From contig CAJUGF010000004.1 in NCBI GenBank assembly GCA_910585915.1, forward strand, positions 1 through 61,130: a stretch of DNA of 61,130 nt, written 5' to 3'. A program made the position numbers and the translations under genes. Under the pieces are notes generated by a model that worked only from the letters and a program-made list of their open reading frames with translations, made no database searches and was not told the DNA's origin. Below are positions 55,724 to 61,130 of the stretch, piece by piece (the stretch's first letter is position 1; each line of letters opens with the position of its first letter). Source of the stretch: an uncultured Bacilli bacterium (GTDB lineage Bacteria; Bacillota_I; Bacilli_A; RF39; UBA660).

Positions 55724-56431
55724 ATGTGTTCCGTAAGAGTTAGTACAGAAGATCATGCTTGTGAGGGTTTTAGTTTACCAGAACAAAAAGAGAGATTAGA
55801 AACATTTTGTAAATTTAAAGGTTATGCAATTGTAGATTATTATACAAATGCTGGGATTAGTGCTAAAACAGGTAATTTAAGACCTGAATTTGAAAGATTA
55901 AATAAAGATATCAATGTAAAAGATATGAATGGCTATATTGAAATGCAAGAAGAAATATCTAAAAATCAAGAAAGATTAGAAAAAGCAAATAAGAAATTCA
56001 TTGAACTAATTTATAACTCTACTAAAATAAAAGAGATAGTTGATAACTTAAAGATTACTATAACTAGTAAAAATAAGTATGCGTTAAAACAAGATGATAA
56101 AAATAAAATTAATACAAATATTTTAAATAAAATAAAAAATAAAGTTCTAAAAATATTTATTGAATTAGAAAAAAAATATGGAAATTTAGATGATTATTAT
56201 ATCGATTTTTCAAACAAGAAAGAAAAAAAAGAAGTTATAAAAAATATTACGAATATCATAACAGACAATTCAGTTCACATAGGCGATAGTAATAAAATAG
56301 AAAGTTCAAATGTAGGTATAAATAATAAAATAGAAAAAGACGAAAGTAACGGAAAAAATATTTTAATTGATATATTCGTAGGAATTTTTGTTGCTGTGGT
56401 TGGAGGCATTATTTTATATTTTATAACTTAA
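55724..56431 (+). CDS. Serine-recombinase fragment fused to a membrane protein
   Basis: Residues 1-62 (VRVSTEDHACEGFSLPEQKE, GYAIVDYYTNAGISAKTGN) are the resolvase N-terminus, but the catalytic Ser segment start is trimmed and the rest of the catalytic and zinc-ribbon domains is absent. From about residue 66 it is unrelated: coiled coil (YIEMQEEISKNQERLEKANK), then NSVHIGDSNKIESSNVG and a C-terminal membrane helix. ATG 55925 could start the second part alone; no clear ribosome site for either. Confidence 0.5.
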   Translation: MCSVRVSTEDHACEGFSLPEQKERLETFCKFKGYAIVDYYTNAGISAKTGNLRPEFERLNKDINVKDMNGYIEMQEEISKNQERLEKANKKFIELIYNSTKIKEIVDNLKITITSKNKYALKQDDKNKINTNILNKIKNKVLKIFIELEKKYGNLDDYYIDFSNKKEKKEVIKNITNIITDNSVHIGDSNKIESSNVGINNKIEKDESNGKNILIDIFVGIFVAVVGGIILYFIT

Positions 56432-56626
56432 TAAAAAAGTCTGAATCATTTTCTTTTGAAAAATTTAAGAGTATGATTAATAGTCATCTTGATATACAGT
56501 ACATACTCTATATATTTGACTACTGGCATATGATTATAAAAAAAACTATATAAACAGAGAAAAAAGTAGTACAATGATATTAGCTCAACGCTACATTAAT
56601 AGTATATTAGAAAAGGAGAATAAAAA

Positions 56627-57181
56627 ATGACAAAAAAATTATTAACTATTTTATTAGGAGGCACTCTGATTTTAGGAATTGCGACTGGGTGTACAGAACA
56701 AAAACAAGATGAATCTCAAAAAAATGAAGTGCAAGAAAAATCAAAAGGCCATTGTGAAGCCGAAGAGTGCATCAAACTAATTGAACCCAAAATGCAGGTA
56801 GAAGAAGTAAATGAAATTATTGGTTTTGCTGGAGAGAAAAAAGAAGGATCAAATACTTATATATGGCAGTTAACAGAAAAAACAAAAATAGAAGTAGAGT
56901 ACAAAGATGGTTTAGGGACTATTACAGCAAAGATGGATAAAGATAAAATAAGTAATGATAAGTTTAAAATATCTGTTTGCTATGATATTCAAAGTTCTAT
57001 AAAAAGTGGCACAACATTTACTTATGAAGAAATGGTAGAAAAGTTTGAAGGAATTGAAGGATATCTAGAAACAAAAGCACCTACATTTAAAATGTATATG
57101 TGGGTAAAAGATGGTCAAACATTTAGAGCGACCTTCTCTGATAGTTTAAACGGAAAATGTTCTATGGTATCTCTTCGATAA
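56627..57181 (+). CDS. Lipoprotein, BLIP/SmpA-like fold
   Basis: 184 aa; AAAAGGAG upstream. Signal peptide with lipobox GIATGC (Cys22). The mature part has two related units, CIKLIEPKMQVEEVNEIIGF and FTYEEMVEKFEGIEGYLE, each followed by W-containing strands (YIWQL, YMWV), as in BLIP/DUF3862-type proteins. Extracytoplasmic; function unknown. Confidence 0.7.
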   Translation: MTKKLLTILLGGTLILGIATGCTEQKQDESQKNEVQEKSKGHCEAEECIKLIEPKMQVEEVNEIIGFAGEKKEGSNTYIWQLTEKTKIEVEYKDGLGTITAKMDKDKISNDKFKISVCYDIQSSIKSGTTFTYEEMVEKFEGIEGYLETKAPTFKMYMWVKDGQTFRATFSDSLNGKCSMVSLR

Positions 57182-57234
57182 GAGAAAAAAACATTTATGA
57201 AAAACATAATAAAAAATACTTTTTTCTACAAATT

Positions 57235-57260
57235 AAAAAAGTGAAATAATTCACTTTTTT
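57235..57260. terminator. Terminator after the lipoprotein gene
   Basis: AAAAAAGTGAA, ATAA, TTCACTTTTTT: symmetrical, usable on both strands. Confidence 0.75.
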
Positions 57261-57283
57261 TATGTTTGTCGAAATGAATAAAG

Positions 57284-57469
57284 TTATTTATGTGCTTCTT
57301 GATAGTATGTTCTTACTTCATTGGGCATTTGATCTGGAGTCATGCTTTTAACTCTTTTTTCTGTTCCATCTTTTAGGGCTTCATCATAATACCAACATTT
57401 AAAATAAATCATCTGAAGTGCTTTTTCTAATTCTTTTATTTCTCGCTCGATGCTTTCTTTTTGATGCAA
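57284..57469 (-). pseudogene. MerR-family regulator, C-terminal remnant
   Basis: REIKELEKALQMIYFKCWYY then DEALKDGT and MTPDQMPNEVRTYYQEAHK match the effector end of MerR regulators (KxWYY, MPxEIRxxYEEA). The N-terminal winged helix is missing and no ribosome site precedes the first Met. Confidence 0.65.
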
Positions 57470-57546
57470 AAAATAAAAAAAGTGGAGACGAATTAATTCA
57501 CGCTTAATAAATGGAAATTAAGATAGAAGTTTTTAAAATGACAGCC

Positions 57547-57589
57547 TTAAGAAAAAATTAAGAATTGCTTCTAATTGTTATGGTACAAT
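57547..57589 (+). promoter_or_regulatory. vanR promoter with two TTAAGA boxes
   Basis: TTAAGA at 57547 and 57558 (11 bp apart), -10 TACAAT at 57584-57589, 26 bp after the last box start. No -35 hexamer, so activation by a bound response regulator is expected. Confidence 0.55.
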
Positions 57590-57625
57590 GAATATGTAAT
57601 ATCTGTTATAGGGAGAGATGTATTC

Positions 57626-58321
57626 ATGTCTAATATACTTATAGTTGATGATGAAAAAGAAATAGCAGATTTATTAGAAATCTATTTAACTAACGAAAAC
57701 TATAAAATATTTAAGTATTATTCCAGTATGGACGTATTAAATGATTTAGATAAATTAACTATTGATTTAGCGATTCTGGATGTTATGATGCCTGAAATGA
57801 GTGGCTTTCAACTTTGTAAAAAATTAAGAGAATCAGGATATACATTTCCTATAATTTTTGCTACTGCTAAAATTGAGGACATAGATAAAATAAATGGGCT
57901 TTCATTAGGTGCAGACGATTATGTTACCAAACCATTTCAGCCTTTAGAACTGATAGCAAGAGTAAAAGCTCAACTTCGTAGATATCAGAAATACAATCTT
58001 TTAAAAAATGATAAAGATGAAATAGATTTTAGAGGCATACGAATAAATAATGATACACATGTATTTTTCTTTAACGAGAATAGAATTGAATTAACAAAAA
58101 CAGAATTTGCTCTTCTTTGGGAACTTTGTTTGCATAAAGGCAATGTTGTCAGAAGCGATGATCTATTTTCTAAAGTATGGGGGGAAAAGTATTACGAAAA
58201 AGATAATAACACCATTATGGTGCATATACGACATTTAAGAGAAAAAATGAATGATGATGGAAGAAAACCGAAATATATAAAAACGGTATATGGAGTGGGG
58301 TATAAAATTGAAAGTGAATAG
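57626..58321 (+). CDS. VanR-like response regulator (OmpR family)
   Basis: 231 aa from ATG 57626 (GGGAGAG upstream). Receiver: DDEKE, phospho-Asp in LAILDVMMPEMSG, Lys in GADDYVTKPF; then PLELIARVKAQLRRY and a winged helix with ELTKTEFALLWELC, NNTIMVHIRHLREKMN and YIKTVYGVGYKIE, very close to VanR. No vanHAX genes in the window, so resistance is not implied. Confidence 0.88.
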   Translation: MSNILIVDDEKEIADLLEIYLTNENYKIFKYYSSMDVLNDLDKLTIDLAILDVMMPEMSGFQLCKKLRESGYTFPIIFATAKIEDIDKINGLSLGADDYVTKPFQPLELIARVKAQLRRYQKYNLLKNDKDEIDFRGIRINNDTHVFFFNENRIELTKTEFALLWELCLHKGNVVRSDDLFSKVWGEKYYEKDNNTIMVHIRHLREKMNDDGRKPKYIKTVYGVGYKIESE

Positions 58322-59429
58322 CGATAATGATGTAAAAATAATGTTAAAAAAAGCATACACTGAATTTATTGTTCAAGCATTTATTTATTTTATTATAGTA
58401 ATGGCAATAGGTATTTTTATATCATTCATTGGAAGCAAATTTGATTATCAATGGTTATATGACTGGAATCCTAGTATATATAATTTTATTGAAATCTTAT
58501 TTGATAAAATATTTTATACTGGTTATTATCTATTTGTAATCATCATTTTAATGTTAATAGTTTTTTTAGTTTTACTTTATAGACTATTAAAAAAAATTTT
58601 TTCTTATATAACAGCTATATCAGACTCATCGGATAAGTTGTTCGATAAAAATATTGAATATATTACATTACCTGAAGAACTTTCAAATCTTGAAAAAAAA
58701 TTAAATCATTTTAAAAGAGAATCAATAAAGAATGAAAAACTTGCGCTAGAGAATAAAAAGAAAAAAGATGAATTAATTGTATATCTTGCCCATGATATAA
58801 AAACACCACTAACTTCTATGATTGGGTATCTATCATTATTGAATGAAATAGATGACATGCCAAAACAAAAAAGGAAAAAATATATTAGTGTTGCTCTCGA
58901 CAAATCATATAAATTAGAGGAATTAATAAATGAATTATTTGATACTGCAAGATACAATTCCGAAAAAATCTTTTTAGAAAAGGAAGAATTAAATTTAAAT
59001 CTTATGTTAGAACAAATAATAGATGATTTTTATCCTATTTTAAAAGAACGAAATAAAAATATTATTTTTAATTATAAAGAAAACATTACTTTATATGCTG
59101 ATTCTGACAAACTAAGTAGAGTTTTCAATAATCTTATAAAAAATGCGATTAACTATAGTAAAGAAAAGAGTGACATTAATATAAATGTCTTTCAAAACGA
59201 CAAGAAAATTACCATTAAAATAGTCAATGAGGGTAAAAAAATACCAAAAGAAAAACTAAATAGAATATTCGAACAGTTTTACAGATTAGATTCTTCGAGA
59301 ACAAGTAAAAATGGTGGTAGTGGATTAGGCCTAGCAATTGCTAAAGACATAATAGAACTTCATAAGGGAACAATTAAAGCAAATAGTAACGAAAAAGAAA
59401 CTACATTCACTATAGAATTACCACTTTAA
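58308..59429 (+). CDS. VanS-like sensor histidine kinase
   Basis: TTG 58308 with GGAGTGGGG upstream is preferred; it overlaps the vanR-like stop. Two membrane helices (about residues 20-45 and 75-95) with a short extracytoplasmic loop, H-box YLAHDIKTPLTSMIGYLSLL, N-box NNLIKNAINYS and G-boxes GSGLGLAIAKDI. Membrane partner of the upstream regulator. Confidence 0.85.
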   Translation: MKVNSDNDVKIMLKKAYTEFIVQAFIYFIIVMAIGIFISFIGSKFDYQWLYDWNPSIYNFIEILFDKIFYTGYYLFVIIILMLIVFLVLLYRLLKKIFSYITAISDSSDKLFDKNIEYITLPEELSNLEKKLNHFKRESIKNEKLALENKKKKDELIVYLAHDIKTPLTSMIGYLSLLNEIDDMPKQKRKKYISVALDKSYKLEELINELFDTARYNSEKIFLEKEELNLNLMLEQIIDDFYPILKERNKNIIFNYKENITLYADSDKLSRVFNNLIKNAINYSKEKSDININVFQNDKKITIKIVNEGKKIPKEKLNRIFEQFYRLDSSRTSKNGGSGLGLAIAKDIIELHKGTIKANSNEKETTFTIELPL

Positions 59430-59436
59430 AAATAAA

Positions 59437-59501
59437 TTAAGAAAATCTTAAGATTTTTATAAGAAGAAATTAAAAAACAGTCATTAAGAAATTGATACAA
59501 T
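59437..59501 (+). promoter_or_regulatory. Promoter of the C39-like gene with four phased boxes
   Basis: TTAAGA 59437, TTAAGA 59448, ATAAGA 59459, TTAAAA 59470: steps of exactly 11 bp. -10 TACAAT at 59496-59501 is 26 bp after the last box start, the same as before vanR. Confidence 0.55.
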
Positions 59502-59560
59502 AAATTTGTATTAAATTATAATGATTGTTTTTTTAATACAAAAATTAAGGAAATACGTTT

Positions 59561-60394
59561 ATGAAAAGAAGAGAAAAGAAGAAAGATAAGAAAAAAATTA
59601 TAATTATTATATTTATTTTAATATTTTTTATTTGGGGAAGAAATGAAATCTATAACTATAAATTTAAAAAGGAAAGAATCAGCTCATATGTAGATGTATC
59701 AAATAATGAAAATGTCGATAGTATAAATTATTTAGAATCATTATCAATCAAAGATTCAAAAATAGCAACAATTATGGAAAATAAGGATAAATATCCTAAA
59801 GTGCTATTAGAAATGTTTTCAAGAAACCTTGACATGAAAGAATATGTATTAAAATATTTAAACTCTAAAGGCCAAGTATTTTCAGATAATATTGGCAAAG
59901 TTACGAAAGGAAAATACCCCTTATTACTTCAATATGATACTAGATGGGGCTATGGAATGTATGGAGAAGACCCTATTGCTATAAATGGTTGTGGACCAAC
60001 ATCACTTGCAATGGTTATTGCAGGTCTTACTGGTAGAAATGATATTACACCATATGACATAGCAACATATTCATATCAAAATGGCCATTATGCAAGTGGT
60101 ACAAGTTGGACTCTTTTTACAAAAGGGGCTAACAACTATGGAATAATTGGAACAGAATTACCTTTATCAAAATCAGTAATGATTAATGAATTAGAGCAAA
60201 AGCATCCCATTATTTGTAGTATGAGCAAAGGTGATTTTACAACAACTGGACATATCATAGTTATAACAGGTATGAAAGATGGTGAATTTATCTTAAATGA
60301 TCCGAATAGTAAAGAAAGGAGTAATAAATTATGGAGTTATGAAAACATAAAATCACAGATAAGAAATCTATGGGCATTTAAATTAAATAAATAA
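59561..60394 (+). CDS. Membrane-anchored C39-like cysteine peptidase
   Basis: 277 aa. Lys-rich start and a signal anchor (IIIIIFILIFFIWG), then a papain-like C39_2 domain: Cys in AINGCGPTSLAMVIAGL, His in GHIIVITGMKDGEFILNDPN with the following Asn/Asp. Extracytoplasmic. The promoter boxes suggest control by the VanR-like regulator. Substrate unknown. Confidence 0.78.
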   Translation: MKRREKKKDKKKIIIIIFILIFFIWGRNEIYNYKFKKERISSYVDVSNNENVDSINYLESLSIKDSKIATIMENKDKYPKVLLEMFSRNLDMKEYVLKYLNSKGQVFSDNIGKVTKGKYPLLLQYDTRWGYGMYGEDPIAINGCGPTSLAMVIAGLTGRNDITPYDIATYSYQNGHYASGTSWTLFTKGANNYGIIGTELPLSKSVMINELEQKHPIICSMSKGDFTTTGHIIVITGMKDGEFILNDPNSKERSNKLWSYENIKSQIRNLWAFKLNK

Positions 60395-60602
60395 AAAAAG
60401 CTAATAGAAAATAAATTGATAAATTCCAATTGCGAGAAATTGTCAGTAATAATTATTACACATCCTCTATCAAAAATAATTAATTTTATATCCAAAGATT
60501 AAAAAAAGTTACTTTTTATGAAAAATTAGAAAAAGTTATAAAGTTGTGAAAATAACACAATTTATGATATACTAAAAACATAAAAAATAAAGGGAGATAA
60601 GA
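60395..60602 (+). promoter_or_regulatory. Intergenic stretch with promoter of the last gene
   Basis: TTGTGA (60544-60549), 18 bp, TATACT (60568-60573) with upstream TG; AAAGGGAGA before ATG 60603. Nothing else seen here. Confidence 0.45.
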
Positions 60603-61127
60603 ATGAAAGAGACAATAGCAGATATTTTAAAAGCAAAAGAATTGTTAGAAACAAAGATGTATGATATCCCAAGATTTGAACGTATTTATGCATTTTCTAA
60701 TGAAAATCTTAAAGAATGCTTTGGAAATTTTGATGTTCAAAATAAAAAATGTTTAACAGTATTAGGAAGTTCTGATCAAGCTTTTGACTTATTTTTAAGT
60801 GGAGCCATGGAAGTGGATGCATTTGATGTCAATCCACTAACAAAACATTATTTTTATTTAAAGAAAGCGGCGATGACAGCTGATTTGACAAAAAAAGAGT
60901 ATTTAGATTTCTTTAATGGTTATGGTGTCAATACCAGAGAGAATGCCTTAAACACAAATACATATCATAAAATTCAGTCCTTTTTAGAAAAAGATGAGCG
61001 CCTTTTTTGGGATTATTTATTTGAAAACTATTCATCAAAAGATATATCCACACACCTTTTTTCAAGAGAATTATTAAGTTCAAAAATGCTTGAAAAAAGG
61101 TGTGTGGATATATCTTTTGATGAATAG
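60603..61127 (+). CDS. DUF3419-like protein, truncated by a fold-back
   Basis: 174 aa visible. YDIPRFERIYAFSNENLKEC, then LTVLGSSDQAFDLFLSGAME and DAFDVNPLTKHYFYL look like a SAM-dependent methyltransferase-type Rossmann core as in DUF3419. The usual protein is longer. The last 35 codons run through a perfect inverted repeat of the preceding DNA (61025-61066 against 61089-61130), so the stop at 61125-61127 is almost surely not native. Confidence 0.6.
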   Translation: MKETIADILKAKELLETKMYDIPRFERIYAFSNENLKECFGNFDVQNKKCLTVLGSSDQAFDLFLSGAMEVDAFDVNPLTKHYFYLKKAAMTADLTKKEYLDFFNGYGVNTRENALNTNTYHKIQSFLEKDERLFWDYLFENYSSKDISTHLFSRELLSSKMLEKRCVDISFDE

Positions 61128-61130
61128 TTT
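61025..61130. repeat. Perfect 42-bp inverted repeat at the window end
   Basis: Left arm 61025-61066, 22-base loop, right arm 61089-61130, exact complement to the last base. Probably a fold-back at a contig end or an inversion junction. Confidence 0.85.

Noticed and set aside
57626..59429. Glycopeptide resistance cluster
   Set aside because: Only VanR/VanS-like regulators are present; no vanH, ligase or vanX homologue is in the window.
1..61130. Mycoplasma-type genetic code (TGA as Trp)
   Set aside because: TGA ends many well-supported genes (rbgA, several phage genes in ATGA overlaps) and all conserved Trp positions are TGG.

Overview
The window comes from a very AT-rich Gram-positive (Bacillota) chromosome carrying one complete-looking siphovirus-type prophage. 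The evidence is strong Shine-Dalgarno sites, GTG and TTG starts, TTGACA/TATAAT-type promoters and the core order rbgA-rnhB-topA-xerC. TGA is used only as a stop and Trp is always TGG, so the code is standard, not Mycoplasma-type. A gut lineage of Bacilli (Erysipelotrichales/RF39-like) is my guess from gene content (PPDK, LrgAB, VanRS-like system); the sequence does not prove the taxon.

Left chromosomal flank (1-11701). The 3' end of a RhuM-like gene and two small accessory genes are followed by a housekeeping block: ribosome-assembly GTPase RbgA, RNase HII, topoisomerase I, two unknown proteins, a XerC/D recombinase, pyruvate phosphate dikinase, a PfkB-type sugar kinase with an odd Pro/Gln tail, a Smr-domain protein and a strongly promoted unknown gene. 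Two tRNA genes follow: CAT anticodon, then Leu-TAG.

Prophage (11676-53104, about 41 kb). It is inserted in the 3' end of tRNA-Leu. A 26-bp perfect repeat (attL/attR) and paired 11-bp-spaced arm sites lie at the two ends. From left to right it holds: integrase; two convergent small RNAs; a lysogeny block (MazF-like toxin, two small membrane or zinc proteins, CI/LexA-type repressor); a symmetric operator-promoter switch and Cro; early genes with a replication initiator carrying iterons, a G39P-like helicase-loader inhibitor, ERF annealing protein with a RecB-like nuclease, SpoVG, SSB and many tiny coupled genes; a CotE-like spore-coat homologue; an RNA-repair cassette (Rnl2-like ligase, ASCH protein, RtcB); and a late activator. 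The late genes run terminase, portal, MuF-type head protein with a JAB-like tail, scaffold, capsid, connectors, tail chaperones with a -1 frameshift, tape measure, tail proteins, holin and M23-Cpl7 endolysin. A large structured RNA occurs twice, once at the start of the late region and once before the scaffold-capsid genes. The right end is an accessory zone: a ribbon-helix-helix operon under a 26-bp palindrome, a candidate type I toxin-antitoxin pair, a Panacea (DUF4065) antitoxin gene with a frameshift next to a candidate toxin, and an HNH-type protein.

Right flank (53105-61130). This stretch is decayed: remnants of a carboxymuconolactone-decarboxylase-like gene, a phosphoglycerate-mutase-like gene, a MerR regulator and a serine recombinase. 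Intact genes are lrgA-lrgB, a lipoprotein, a VanR/VanS-like two-component system, a membrane-anchored C39-like peptidase with 11-bp-phased boxes matching those before vanR, and a DUF3419-like gene cut short by a perfect 42-bp fold-back that reaches the last base of the window.
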